Below, piece by piece: positions 34,015 through 42,445 of a DNA stretch of 64,000 nt (positions within the stretch are counted from its first letter, which is position 1; every line of letters starts with the position of its first letter). Source of the DNA: Wohlfahrtiimonas larvae (GTDB lineage: Bacteria; Pseudomonadota; Gammaproteobacteria; Cardiobacteriales; Wohlfahrtiimonadaceae); assembly GCF_039543665.1 (NCBI RefSeq), contig NZ_BAABKE010000002.1, positions 186,001-250,000 of the forward strand, read 5' to 3'. Below the pieces are notes generated by a model. It worked only from the letters and a program-made list of their open reading frames with translations, made no database searches and was not told the origin of the DNA. Position numbers and translations under genes: made by a program.

Positions 34015-36210
34015 CTAGAATATATATTTAGCAGTGACCCAATAACGGCGACCTTCTTCATTTCGACGATAACGATTTGCAAAATCTGTTGCTGTTTTAT
34101 TCGTTAAGGATGGCTGCATATCCATAAAATTCTTATTAAATACATTATAAATACCTGCACTGAAACTTAGATTATCATTCATAGTGTATTTAGCTCCAAG
34201 ATTCATTAAAGCATATGATCTGTAATAAACCTTTTCTTTATTCCAATTTAAGTTATTAAATTGTTTGCCTCTGTATTCAGTTTCAGCCCAAGTATTCCAT
34301 GAGTCTTGTATTTGCCAATCTACTTTGACATTTGCCATATGTCTAGGTGTTTCGCTGAATGGGCGTTTGACATCGTCTTTTGTGAATGAGCTTTCAGTAT
34401 ATGTGTAGTTGAATTTTAAGCCTATTTGATCAGTGAGTTGATAACGGACACCTAGTTCAAGGCCATATAATTTTGCATTATCTGCATTATAATATTTTGC
34501 AAGTTGGCCACCGCTATCAGGCCAAAAAGTACCATTTACTTCACAGATAGGGGTTACACAGTTTTCAACTGAGGATTGAATTTTATCTTTAAATTTTGTA
34601 TAGAATATAGTTGTATTTGCAGAAAAATTAGTATTATTAAAATAAAGTCCCAATTCTCCTGACGTTGCAGTTTCTGGATCTAAATCTGCATTCCCGACAA
34701 TGGGTAATCTACCTTGGCGGCCAACACCAACAACATCATTTTGCATCAAGTGAACATCAGGAGTTTTAAATGCACGACTCACCCCTCCCTTGACCTGCCA
34801 TGAATCATCAATGTTCCAAGTTAAATATAATCTTGGACTAAAATTGCTACCAAAATCTTGGTTTTTATCAAAACGTAGACCAAAGGTTGCAATAAAATTT
34901 TCTAGAATAGACCACTCATCTTCTGCGAATAATGCCCATTGCCACTGTTTTTTATTTACAGGGGATGTGGCTAATGTATCGTTTAATTCTTGTTGTCTAT
35001 ATTGCATACCTACGCTGATAAAATGATCATTCAGTGCAAACATCCATTTATTATCCAAGATAATATTGGTGTATTTAATGTCACGATTTGTGCTATCTAC
35101 TAGTTTTGGTGGTCTTGATACAGGATTTAATCTACCAATTGTTTTGGTTTGATCCCACAATAATGATGTATCAATCGTTACAGAGTCATAGCGACCTTGA
35201 TGAGAAAGGGATGCTCTGTCACGGGTAAATTTTAATTTATCAGAATAACCACCACCAGCAAGGCCAGGACGAACATTTGTATTAAGAGTGCCTAGTTGTT
35301 CATTGGAATTATCATAACGTTGAATACCGCGATCATAATTGAAAATGATGTCATTTTCACTATTTGGGGTAAAAGATAATTTACCACTCATATTGTAATT
35401 ATTTTTTTTGCCCATACCTGAAAAATAGCTGTATCTACCCGTATGAATGCCAGATGATCGTTCAGATTGATTTTTTGCATAAGTACCTTTAGCATTGGAT
35501 GAGTGGTCATATCCACCCATCAGCGCTATACCTAATGTATCTTGAATTAAAGGGCCTGAAATGTATAAGCTTGTATTTAAATGCTTGCTAAATTTACTGT
35601 TTCCGGGCTGGATAAATCCAACATTCATTTCGCCACTCCATTGATTAGGGACTTTTTTAGTAATAATGTTTACAACACCGCCAATAGCATCCGAGCCATA
35701 TAATGTTGACATTGGTCCGCGCACAACTTCGATCTGTTCAATAGCAGACATAGGTGGAATAAAATTAGTATCAATATCACCAAAGCCATTAGGCCTGGCA
35801 CCTGAAGAGTTTTGACTTAAGCGTTTACCATCAATTAAAATTAATGTGTAATCACTTGGCATACCGCGGATGCTGACGTTATATCCGCCTGATTTTCCAC
35901 CGCGCTCAACATTCACCCCTTCAATATTTTTTAATGCCAATCCCAATCCGGAAATAGGCTTATCTGTTAATTCTTGACCAGAAATTACGGAAATGCTGGC
36001 AGGCGCATCTTTGACTGCTTGACTAAAACCTGAGGCGGTGACTACAACTTTAGATAAATCTATCGCTGTTTTTTCTGTTTCAATATGATTATCCAATTCT
36101 GCTGATTCTTCTGCATAAGTGTATGAAAATATGCCCATAATTAATATGGATAATATGCTTTTATGTAGTGTAATATTTTGATTATTTCTGTTCTTGCAGA
36201 ATTTCATCAT
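34015..36210 (-). CDS. TonB-dependent outer-membrane receptor (siderophore/colicin-receptor type)
   Basis: Outer-membrane importer energised by TonB, 731 residues. The signal peptide is about residues 1-33 (ILSILIMGIFSYTYAE). A TonB-box-like KVVVTASGF follows near residue 54, then the plug domain (APASISVISGQELTDKP; GMPSDYTLILIDGKRLSQ; VRGPMSTLYGSDAIGGVVNIITKK) and a 22-strand barrel with C-terminal VTAKYIF ending in Phe. The plug form is like FepA/CirA/IrgA receptors for catecholate siderophores. The promoter region carries Fur-like sites, which supports an iron role. Start: MM; AAGGAA lies about 10 bases upstream. Confidence 0.92.
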   Translation of the reverse strand: MMKFCKNRNNQNITLHKSILSILIMGIFSYTYAEESAELDNHIETEKTAIDLSKVVVTASGFSQAVKDAPASISVISGQELTDKPISGLGLALKNIEGVNVERGGKSGGYNVSIRGMPSDYTLILIDGKRLSQNSSGARPNGFGDIDTNFIPPMSAIEQIEVVRGPMSTLYGSDAIGGVVNIITKKVPNQWSGEMNVGFIQPGNSKFSKHLNTSLYISGPLIQDTLGIALMGGYDHSSNAKGTYAKNQSERSSGIHTGRYSYFSGMGKKNNYNMSGKLSFTPNSENDIIFNYDRGIQRYDNSNEQLGTLNTNVRPGLAGGGYSDKLKFTRDRASLSHQGRYDSVTIDTSLLWDQTKTIGRLNPVSRPPKLVDSTNRDIKYTNIILDNKWMFALNDHFISVGMQYRQQELNDTLATSPVNKKQWQWALFAEDEWSILENFIATFGLRFDKNQDFGSNFSPRLYLTWNIDDSWQVKGGVSRAFKTPDVHLMQNDVVGVGRQGRLPIVGNADLDPETATSGELGLYFNNTNFSANTTIFYTKFKDKIQSSVENCVTPICEVNGTFWPDSGGQLAKYYNADNAKLYGLELGVRYQLTDQIGLKFNYTYTESSFTKDDVKRPFSETPRHMANVKVDWQIQDSWNTWAETEYRGKQFNNLNWNKEKVYYRSYALMNLGAKYTMNDNLSFSAGIYNVFNKNFMDMQPSLTNKTATDFANRYRRNEEGRRYWVTAKYIF

Positions 36211-36281
36211 AGTTATTTTTTTCCTTATTATTTTTAAAATTTAACCTTAAAGAAAATTTATCATTCATTTTCTTAGGTGTA

Positions 36282-36336
36282 GAATTATTATCATTTGTAA
36301 TTGATATGTCAATACAAATAGAAGTTATTCTCATTT
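36282..36336 (-). promoter_or_regulatory. Promoter with Fur-like boxes upstream of the TonB receptor
   Basis: Minus-strand -35 TTGACA at 36312-36307 and -10 AATAAT/TAATAA at 36290-36284, spacing 16-17. Two Fur-like segments overlap or flank it on the minus strand: AAATGATAATAATTC (36296-36282) and AAATGAGAATAACTTC (36336-36321), each resembling the GATAATGAT core of the Fur consensus. Iron repression is inferred. Confidence 0.6.
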
Positions 36337-36490
36337 AATAATATTAATTTATAATATCTCAATAAAATTTTTGATTTTTTAAAAAATATTTTATTTTCAA
36401 TTGCTTATAATGTTATTGGAATTTTAACTTATGTTGATATTGATTAAAATTATGAATGCTTACGTGTACACAAGGGAAAAATTGCTATCT

Positions 36491-36528
36491 AATAAAAAAG
36501 CTGAATCTGATAATTTCAGATTCAGCTT
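36491..36528 (-). terminator. Intrinsic terminator of hslVU
   Basis: Perfect 13-bp stem (36498-36510 with 36516-36528), five-base loop, followed on the minus strand by TTTTTTATT. It lies about 100 bases past the hslU stop. Confidence 0.88.
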
Positions 36529-36568
36529 TGCGTTTATGTATAGTGGGATCGGTTTAAAATTATTGATC

Positions 36569-36597
36569 TAATATCTCGTCCTGCGGGCGAGATATTA
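36569..36597 (-). repeat. Palindromic hairpin in the hslU 3' region
   Basis: Arms TAATATCTCGTCC and GGGCGAGATATTA form a 13-bp stem with one G-T pair and a TGC loop, about 29 bases past the hslU stop and before the true terminator. Its arm shares GCGAGATAT with the terminator at 42352-42371, and its form recalls the hairpin at 42397-42433. May be a REP-like element or an mRNA 3' stabiliser. Confidence 0.6.
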
Positions 36598-36625
36598 ATT
36601 TCTAATTTGAATATAAAGCAGGGAA

Positions 36626-37969
36626 TTAGAGAATAAATCTGCTTAAATCTTCATTGTCAGACAATTCGCCCAATGAGTTTTTAACCATTTCTTCGTCAAT
36701 TGTTACATTTTCACCGCTCTTATCAGATGCTGTGAAAGAGATTTCCTCTAATAAATGCTCTAAGATTGTGTGTAAACGGCGAGCACCGATATTTTCAGTT
36801 TTCTCATTCACGTTGTAAGCAATTTTTGCAATTTCAGCAATTGCACCATCTGTGAATTCTAAGTTAACGTCTTCAGTTTGTAGCAATGCTTTGTATTGCT
36901 TGATCAAAGCAGAAGATGGCTCTTTCAAAATGCGCTCGAAATCATTTGCTGTTAACGCATTTAATTCCACACGAATTGGTAAACGACCTTGTAATTCAGG
37001 AATCAAATCAGAAGGGCGAGCCAAGTGGAAAGCACCTGATGCGATGAATAAAATATGATCTGTTTTTACAGGACCATATTTAGTTGAAATCGTGCTGCCT
37101 TCAATGATCGGCAATAAATCGCGCTGAACACCTTCGCGTGAAACATCAGTACCTGAGCTTTCGCCGCGGCGGCAAACTTTATCGATTTCATCAATGAATA
37201 CGATACCAGTGTTTTCAGCAGCCTCAATCGCAGCTTTTTTCACTTCTTCTTCATTCACTAAACGGCGTGCTTCTTCATCTTGAACCAATTTCAAAGCATC
37301 TTTGATTTTCAATTTTTGCTTATGTTTTGGTTCATTACCTGTTTGGCTAAATAGCGATTGCAATTGTTCAGCCATTTCTTCCATGCCAGGCGGTGTCATG
37401 ATGTTCATGCTTGATGCATGTTTTTGCGTCAATTCAATTTCGATCTCTTTATCATCGAGCTCGCCACGAACTAATTTTTCACGGAATTTTTGGCGTGTAG
37501 TTGAGTTGTCTGTGCTTGGTGCATCAGGTTCATTATCAAAGCCAACTGATTTAGGGCGTGGAATCAATACATCTAAAATGCGGTTGATTGCAGCTTCCTC
37601 AGCTTTAGGATGAGATAACTTGATGGCTTCTTCACGTGCTTTTTTAATGGCAGCTTCTACCAAGTCACGAATGATTGAATCCACTTCTCGGCCAACATAA
37701 CCCACTTCTGTGAACTTTGTTGCTTCTACTTTAATAAATGGAGCGTTGGCTAAGCTTGCTAAACGGCGTGCGATTTCTGTTTTACCAACACCTGTTGGTC
37801 CAATCATTAAAATATTTTTAGGTGTGATTTCTTTGCGTAAATCACCTGTCACTTGCTGACGTCTCCAACGATTACGCAAAGCAATCGCTACAGCGCGTTT
37901 TGCATCATTTTGTCCAACAATATAGCGATCCAATTCTTGGACAATTTCTCTAGGTGTCATTTCACTCAT
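36626..37969 (-). CDS. hslU: ATP-dependent protease ATPase subunit HslU (ClpY)
   Basis: AAA+ unfoldase of the HslUV proteasome-like protease. The 447 residues open EMTPREIVQELDRYIVGQNDAKRAVAIALRNRWRR, with Walker A GPTGVGKTE near 61-69, pore motif GYVGREVDSIIRDL, the inserted I domain (about 110-240), Walker B GIVFIDEIDKV, and ARRLHTILEHLLEEISF. The C-terminus DLSRFIL is the tail that inserts into HslV and opens it. It lies nine bases after hslV and is followed by two hairpins. Confidence 0.98.
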   Translation of the reverse strand: MSEMTPREIVQELDRYIVGQNDAKRAVAIALRNRWRRQQVTGDLRKEITPKNILMIGPTGVGKTEIARRLASLANAPFIKVEATKFTEVGYVGREVDSIIRDLVEAAIKKAREEAIKLSHPKAEEAAINRILDVLIPRPKSVGFDNEPDAPSTDNSTTRQKFREKLVRGELDDKEIEIELTQKHASSMNIMTPPGMEEMAEQLQSLFSQTGNEPKHKQKLKIKDALKLVQDEEARRLVNEEEVKKAAIEAAENTGIVFIDEIDKVCRRGESSGTDVSREGVQRDLLPIIEGSTISTKYGPVKTDHILFIASGAFHLARPSDLIPELQGRLPIRVELNALTANDFERILKEPSSALIKQYKALLQTEDVNLEFTDGAIAEIAKIAYNVNEKTENIGARRLHTILEHLLEEISFTASDKSGENVTIDEEMVKNSLGELSDNEDLSRFIL

Positions 37970-37978
37970 GATAAATTC

Positions 37979-38518
37979 CTAAAACGTTAATTTTTCAATC
38001 GTTTGATTGTGATTTGTGTAAATACAGATATCTGCTGCGATGTCTAAGCTTTTGCGCACAATAGATTCTGCATCTAATTCAGTATTATCTAACAAGGCAA
38101 GGGCAGCACTCTGTGCAAATGCACCACCAGAACCGATGGTTGCCATGTCATGTTCAGGCTCGATCACATCACCATTACCTGAAATTACAAGAATAGCCGT
38201 GGGGTCAGCAACAATTAATAATGCTTCTAAACGGCGCAATTGACGATCAGTCCGCCAATCTTTTGCCAATTCAACAGCAGCGCGTGTTAATTGGCCGTTG
38301 TGCTGTTCTAATTTAGCCTCGAAACGTTCAAACAGTGTGAATGCATCTGCTGTACCGCCTGCAAAGCCAGCGATGACTTTGCCATTGTATAAACGGCGAA
38401 CTTTACGGGCATTGCCTTTCATTACAGTATTGCCTAAAGAGACTTGTCCATCGCCGCCGATGACAACTTCATTGCCACGTCTAACAGCACAGATCGTGGT
38501 GCCACGATATTGTTCCAT
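37979..38518 (-). CDS. hslV: ATP-dependent protease subunit HslV (ClpQ)
   Basis: Threonine peptidase of the HslUV complex, 179 residues. The Ntn-hydrolase opening TTICAVRRGNEVVIGGDGQVSLG is preceded by five to six residues, MEQYRG, which must be removed to free the catalytic Thr7; such short propeptides occur in other proteobacterial HslV proteins. GGTADAFTLFERFEAKLEQ, the MATIGSGGAFAQSAALALL segment and ICIYTNH near the C-terminus complete the signature. GGAG precedes the chosen ATG. hslU follows at nine bases. Confidence 0.97.
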   Translation of the reverse strand: MEQYRGTTICAVRRGNEVVIGGDGQVSLGNTVMKGNARKVRRLYNGKVIAGFAGGTADAFTLFERFEAKLEQHNGQLTRAAVELAKDWRTDRQLRRLEALLIVADPTAILVISGNGDVIEPEHDMATIGSGGAFAQSAALALLDNTELDAESIVRKSLDIAADICIYTNHNQTIEKLTF

Positions 38519-38610
38519 TTGAACTCCTTGTTCATTGTTTCAGTTACGTCCTTTTAAAATGCGGATGAATTTTATGATTTCAAGGTATTCAATCGTAGTA
38601 TGGTAATTTT

Positions 38611-39306
38611 CTACTCAGATATATTGCGTTGATGGTTAAGGTTTTGTACTAAGCTTGTGATATAAACGGTGAAAATAGGGAAGATGGTAATCCCTGTAAT
38701 GGCTAGTATTACTGTACTAATTTTCCCAGCAGTTGTGATGGGGATGATATTTGAGCCTAATGTTGTGGCTGTCATGGAAGCCCACCAAAGAACATCGCCA
38801 TAAGTTTTAACATCAGGATTGATGCCATTTTCAAAGATGAAAAAGATCAAAGTTTGTAAGTAGGCAATGGAGAAAAATAGTGCAATATAAGAGACAAATA
38901 ACCCTGTGATTTTGTTGTTAATCAATAGCTTTGCTAATAGGAATAAACCGATTGTACCTCGTAAAATTGGTAAGAATTTCAATAGATAAAAGCTTTGATG
39001 AGAGATATTAATATTATAATATTCAAAAATATTGATGTAGGGAATAGATATTAAGATCAAAATGCCATAGCGCTTCAAATAGCTATATTTATGATCTGAT
39101 AATAAGAAGAGTAAAAAGAAATCAAATAAGAAATAAATACAAATCCAAAATTGTAATTGGTTTTGGCGAATTAAAGGATTTTGATTGATGTTTGGAATAT
39201 CGAATAGCGTTATATCCATTACTAAAACTAGTGATGCAACAATGGTGGATGCATAAATAAATTTCAGCAATGATTTTTTAAAGTTGGGATTTAATTGAAA
39301 GCTCAT
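38611..39306 (-). CDS. Voltage-gated-like potassium channel protein with an atypical pore sequence
   Basis: Membrane protein of 231 residues laid out like a small six-helix cation channel. Helices are at about 15-36, 50-70, 79-96, 106-128 (with two positive residues, KFLPILRG, resembling a weak S4), 133-157 (S5), a pore helix DVLWWASMTATT (171-182) and S6 at 193-222. Where K+ channels have T-V-G-Y-G it has T182-L-G-S-N186 followed by IIPITTAGK, the equivalent of the usual DxxPxTxxGR. The pore loop is thus recognisable but its GYG is replaced by GSN, so K+ selectivity is doubtful. Ribosome site weak (AAGA). Stands alone, 92 bases downstream of hslV's start. Confidence 0.75.
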   Translation of the reverse strand: MSFQLNPNFKKSLLKFIYASTIVASLVLVMDITLFDIPNINQNPLIRQNQLQFWICIYFLFDFFLLFLLSDHKYSYLKRYGILILISIPYINIFEYYNINISHQSFYLLKFLPILRGTIGLFLLAKLLINNKITGLFVSYIALFFSIAYLQTLIFFIFENGINPDVKTYGDVLWWASMTATTLGSNIIPITTAGKISTVILAITGITIFPIFTVYITSLVQNLNHQRNISE

Positions 39307-39407
39307 AATTTATTGAATCTTATTGTTTGGGTCAATCATGTGGTATTCCTAAGTTTTGCTGGTACTTTATATAATACAAAGAATCAATATTATTTGGGTA
39401 AAATACT

Positions 39408-39553
39408 ATGAGTTTTATAACAGATCCATTAAACGCACATTAATTCCCAGAAAACTATATGAATGAATGCTTCGATGAAGTTGATTGGCAGTGATTCAAG
39501 GGCATCTTGAATATTATGATATCGAAGATATCTTGACTCAGCACAGATCATAA
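39408..39553 (+). pseudogene. Decayed small gene
   Basis: ATG 39408 opens MSFITDPLNAH, interrupted by a TAA at 39441; the same frame resumes as FPENYMNECFDEVDWQ to a TGA at 39492. Shifting by one base from there gives VIQGHLEYYDIEDILTQHRS to a TAA at 39551. The three pieces read together as one acidic protein of about 48 residues with one nonsense change and one frameshift. A strong terminator 24 bases further on fits a former gene end. I do not recognise a family. Confidence 0.45.
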
Positions 39554-39576
39554 AGTGATCAAATGAAGGATAATGG

Positions 39577-39615
39577 CGTATTCTAATAAATAATAGATTA
39601 GAATACGTTTTTTAT
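39577..39615 (+). terminator. Strong intrinsic terminator after the decayed gene
   Basis: Perfect stem CGTATTCTAAT/ATTAGAATACG (39577-39587 with 39597-39607), nine-base loop, followed by T6A T3. It sits just before the Na/Pi transporter start, so it could also act as an attenuator for that gene. Confidence 0.85.
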
Positions 39616-39647
39616 TTCATCTTTTGTACTCATTCTTGGGGTCTTAC

Positions 39648-41279
39648 ATGGATTGGCAACAGATACTTTTCCATTTTTTGGGTGGTTTAGGTTTATTTCT
39701 TTTCTCCATAAAATTTATGGGTGATGGTTTACAAAAATCTGCGGGTAATCGTTTACGCACAATTTTGGATCGTTTTACCACTAATCCATTGATGGGAATT
39801 TTGGCAGGTATTTTTGTCACTGTGCTGATTCAATCAAGTTCAGGAACAACAGTAATTACAGTTGGGCTTGTTAGTGCAGGATTGATGACATTGCGCCAAG
39901 CTATTGGTGTTATTATGGGTGCAAATATTGGTACAACTGTGACAGCATTTATTATAGGCATTGACATTGGTGAATATGCTTATCCCATTCTACTAATGGG
40001 TTCTGTGATGCTATTCTTCTTTAAAGCTGCAAAAGTTCAAAATTTTGGGCAGATTTTATTTGGATTTGGCGGTTTATTCATCGGTTTGGATTTAATGAGT
40101 AGCGGTTTAGCACCACTTCGTCATTTGCCAGTTTTTACATCATTGATTGTAGAAATGAGCCACAGCCCGATTCTTAGCGTTGTTGTGGGTACGGTATTTA
40201 CTTTAATTGTTCAATCATCGAGTGCTACAATTGGTATTTTGCAAGGCTTATATGCTGAAAATTTAATCTCATTAGATGCAGCGCTCCCAGTATTATTTGG
40301 TGATAATATTGGTACAACGATTACAGCAGTGTTAGCAGCAATTGGTGCAAGCATTGTGGCAAAGAGGGCAGCTGCGGTTCATGTGTTGTTCAATGTTGCA
40401 GGTACTATTATATTTCTAATATTGTTAGGACCATTTACAGAATTTATGCTCTGGATCACAAGTTGGCTAGGGCTAGAGCCAAAAATGCAGATTGCATTTG
40501 CGCATGGCACATTTAATGTTGCAAACACACTTATTCAGCTACCTTTTATTGGATTGTGGGCATATTTAGTCACTAAGTTATTACCTGAGCGAGAAAAACC
40601 TATTAAAAAAGTTGCATTATATTTGGATGAAACTTTAATCGAAAAATCACCATCCATTGCAATTGGTCAAGCGAAAAAAGAAGTGGTGCACATGGGGAAT
40701 TTAAGTTTAGATGGTTTAAAATCAGCATTATCATATTTGAAAACTAATAATCCTGAAGATGCAAACTTATCAGAAGTTTTAGAAAAAAATATTAATTTAT
40801 TAGATGAAGAGATTACCAAATATTTAGTTAAAATTTTCCCTCATTCAATTACACCTAGAGATTCAAATGATTTACAAGCAATGCTGAATTTAGTTTGTGA
40901 CATTGAACGCATTGGTGATCACTCTGAAAATATCATTGAACAAATTAACTTTATGAACGAGCGTAATATCGAATTGAGTGAGCTAGCACGGAATGAAGTT
41001 TATGAAATGTTTGAGCTTACTATTCGCTCTGTAGCATTATCAATTGAAGCATTGGATCAAGTTGATTTGTCAAAAGCTAAGCAGGTATATGTGTTAGAAG
41101 ATGAAATTGATGAAATGGAACGTTATTTAAGAAAGCAACATATCCATCGTTTGAATCATGGTGAATGTACTGCAAAATCAGGTTTAACTTATACGGATTT
41201 ATTGTCAAATTTAGAAAGAATTGGCGATCATGCGCATAACATTGCAGAGATGCTTTTTGAAAAAGCTAACAATAAATAA
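39648..41279 (+). CDS. Na/Pi cotransporter family protein with C-terminal PhoU domain
   Basis: Inner-membrane transporter of the NptA/YjbB group, 543 residues from ATG 39648 (a TTG at 39624 gives a longer but poorer start). Two inverted repeats each carry the QSSS signature, VLIQSSSGTTVITVGLVSAG and LIVQSSSATIGILQGL, and each is followed by GANIGTT/GDNIGTT. The C-terminal region after about residue 335 is a PhoU-like helical bundle ending LERIGDHAHNIAEMLFEKA, with the metal-binding type ERIGDHSENI motif twice. In E. coli, YjbB exports phosphate; import is also known in this family. GGGG is the ribosome site. A hairpin terminator follows. Confidence 0.93.
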   Translation: MDWQQILFHFLGGLGLFLFSIKFMGDGLQKSAGNRLRTILDRFTTNPLMGILAGIFVTVLIQSSSGTTVITVGLVSAGLMTLRQAIGVIMGANIGTTVTAFIIGIDIGEYAYPILLMGSVMLFFFKAAKVQNFGQILFGFGGLFIGLDLMSSGLAPLRHLPVFTSLIVEMSHSPILSVVVGTVFTLIVQSSSATIGILQGLYAENLISLDAALPVLFGDNIGTTITAVLAAIGASIVAKRAAAVHVLFNVAGTIIFLILLGPFTEFMLWITSWLGLEPKMQIAFAHGTFNVANTLIQLPFIGLWAYLVTKLLPEREKPIKKVALYLDETLIEKSPSIAIGQAKKEVVHMGNLSLDGLKSALSYLKTNNPEDANLSEVLEKNINLLDEEITKYLVKIFPHSITPRDSNDLQAMLNLVCDIERIGDHSENIIEQINFMNERNIELSELARNEVYEMFELTIRSVALSIEALDQVDLSKAKQVYVLEDEIDEMERYLRKQHIHRLNHGECTAKSGLTYTDLLSNLERIGDHAHNIAEMLFEKANNK

Positions 41280-41303
41280 AATTTACAATTTTTACAAAAT
41301 TCT

Positions 41304-41331
41304 AAAAGGCTTGATAATTGAGCCTTTTAAA
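41304..41331 (+). terminator. Intrinsic terminator of the Na/Pi gene
   Basis: Perfect eight-bp stem AAAAGGCT/AGCCTTTT (41304-41311 with 41321-41328); the T run is only TTTT then AAAT, so termination may be partial. Confidence 0.6.
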
Positions 41332-41434
41332 TCATAATAAGATTGATCTTAGTTATTCATTGTTAGATAAAAATGCTCATTTGAGTGAAATTAGGTATCT
41401 TAGAGTTTCGTATCACACTTTGATAGGAGATTTT

Positions 41435-41653
41435 ATGCTACATGAATTTAAAGATGTAATTTCAAAATTGAAAGCAGAAAATAGTCGTTTTGCTAGTCTG
41501 TTTGCAAAGCATAGCGCGCTAGATCAAAAAATTTCACAAGCTAGTAAAGATCGAATGGATTATGTTGTGTTAGATGCCTTGAAGAAGGAGAAGCTGTATC
41601 TTAAGGATGAAATATATGCTATGTGCGTTGCTTATCAAAAAGCACAAGTATAA
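41435..41653 (+). CDS. YdcH-like (DUF465) small helical protein
   Basis: Short coiled-coil protein of 72 residues from ATG 41435, which has AGGAG at good spacing; a longer reading from 41318 would start in the terminator and is rejected. The pattern LHEFKDVISKLKAENSRFASLFAKHSALDQKI, then LKKEKLYLKDEIYAM, matches the DUF465/YdcH family: two antiparallel helices with the LKxEHxxF-type middle. Function unknown in the family; often a single gene. A terminator follows 26 bases later. Confidence 0.85.
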   Translation: MLHEFKDVISKLKAENSRFASLFAKHSALDQKISQASKDRMDYVVLDALKKEKLYLKDEIYAMCVAYQKAQV

Positions 41654-41678
41654 TTTTAATTCATCTCAGAATAAATGT

Positions 41679-41711
41679 AAGGGGGCGCAATATGTGCTCC
41701 CTTTTGATTTT
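41679..41711 (+). terminator. Intrinsic terminator after the YdcH-like gene
   Basis: AAGGGGGCGC at 41679-41688 pairs with GTGCTCCCTT through two G-T pairs, loop AATAT, T-rich tail TTGATTTT. Confidence 0.8.
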
Positions 41712-41805
41712 ATATATTGATCATCATGCACGCAACGTTGCAGAAATGTTTGGTATTTTGCGATATCATCTATGATTATTTAATTTTAAGAGAAAGGAGC
41801 TGATT

Positions 41806-42291
41806 ATGCCTTCATTTGATATTGTCATGGAACCAGATATGGTAGAAGTTCGCAATGCCATGGATCAATCAATCAAAGAGATTGAAACACGTTTTGATTT
41901 TAAAGGCACAGAAGCAAAGTGTGAATTGAATGATAAAACTGTGGTGCTTTATGGCGACAGTGATTTCCAATTAGAACAAGTGCTGAATGTTGTGGTTTCT
42001 AAAATGGCACGTCGCAATGTGGATATTCGTTTTTTAGATTTGAATGCAAAATCAGAAAAATCAGGGAAGATCGTTAAGCAAAACATTGCGATTAAATTTG
42101 GTCTTGAAACTGAGCAAGCTAAAAAAATCGTAAAAGTGATCAAAGATGAAAAAATGAAAGTACAAGCTGCAATCCAAGGCGATAGCGTTCGTGTGAGTGG
42201 TAAAAAACGCGATGATCTACAAGAAACGATGGCGGTATTGAGAGAAAAAATTAAAGATTTGCCATTGGCATTCAATAATTTTAGAGATTAA
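41806..42291 (+). CDS. yajQ: YajQ family nucleotide-binding protein
   Basis: Small cytosolic protein of 161 residues; family members bind nucleotides and, in Xanthomonas, cyclic di-GMP. PSFDIVMEPDMVEVRNAMDQS, RFDFKG, FQLEQVLNVVVSKMARRNVD, and IKDEKMKVQAAIQGDSVRVSGKKRDDLQ are diagnostic, and the two RNP-like ferredoxin folds are complete. AAGGAG precedes the ATG at good spacing. Single gene with its own terminator, converging on the oxidoreductase gene. Confidence 0.97.
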   Translation: MPSFDIVMEPDMVEVRNAMDQSIKEIETRFDFKGTEAKCELNDKTVVLYGDSDFQLEQVLNVVVSKMARRNVDIRFLDLNAKSEKSGKIVKQNIAIKFGLETEQAKKIVKVIKDEKMKVQAAIQGDSVRVSGKKRDDLQETMAVLREKIKDLPLAFNNFRD

Positions 42292-42307
42292 GCTAAACAT
42301 ATACATT

Positions 42308-42336
42308 AAAAGGGAGCTAATTAAAGCCCTTTTTTA
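42308..42336 (+). terminator. Intrinsic terminator of yajQ
   Basis: AAAAGGG (42308-42314) pairs with CCCTTTT (42327-42333), then TTT. Loop of 12 bases. Confidence 0.75.
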
Positions 42337-42345
42337 TATGGCTAA

Positions 42346-42371
42346 ATAAAAATCTCGCTCGAAGGCGAGAT
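42346..42371 (-). terminator. Intrinsic terminator of the oxidoreductase gene
   Basis: Stem ATCTCGC/GCGAGAT (42352-42358 with 42365-42371), six-base loop, followed on the minus strand by TTTTTAT. Its arm resembles the hairpin near hslU at 36569. Confidence 0.8.
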
Positions 42372-42396
42372 ATATTCTGTCATCAATACCAAACAT

Positions 42397-42433
42397 CAAT
42401 TAATATTGCTCCCGTAGGGAGCAATATTAATTG
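42397..42433. repeat. Perfect 17-bp palindromic hairpin
   Basis: The 17-base arm at 42397-42413 is the exact reverse complement of 42417-42433, with a GTA loop. It begins 12 bases past the stop codon of the minus-strand oxidoreductase and has no T run on either side, so it is not a simple terminator; a REP-like element or 3' stabiliser is more likely. Confidence 0.8.
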
Positions 42434-42445
42434 TAAAAGATATTT

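Larger units (their letters stand above)
36337..36625. other. Non-coding region between TonB promoter and hslU end
   Basis: Besides the hslU terminator and the upstream palindromic hairpin listed separately, it is AT-rich sequence. A 39-codon frame starting at 36452 runs through the terminator and is not considered a gene. Confidence 0.5.

Noticed and set aside
36452..36571. 39-codon frame starting MNAYVYTREK
   Set aside because: It runs through the hslU terminator hairpin and has no ribosome site.
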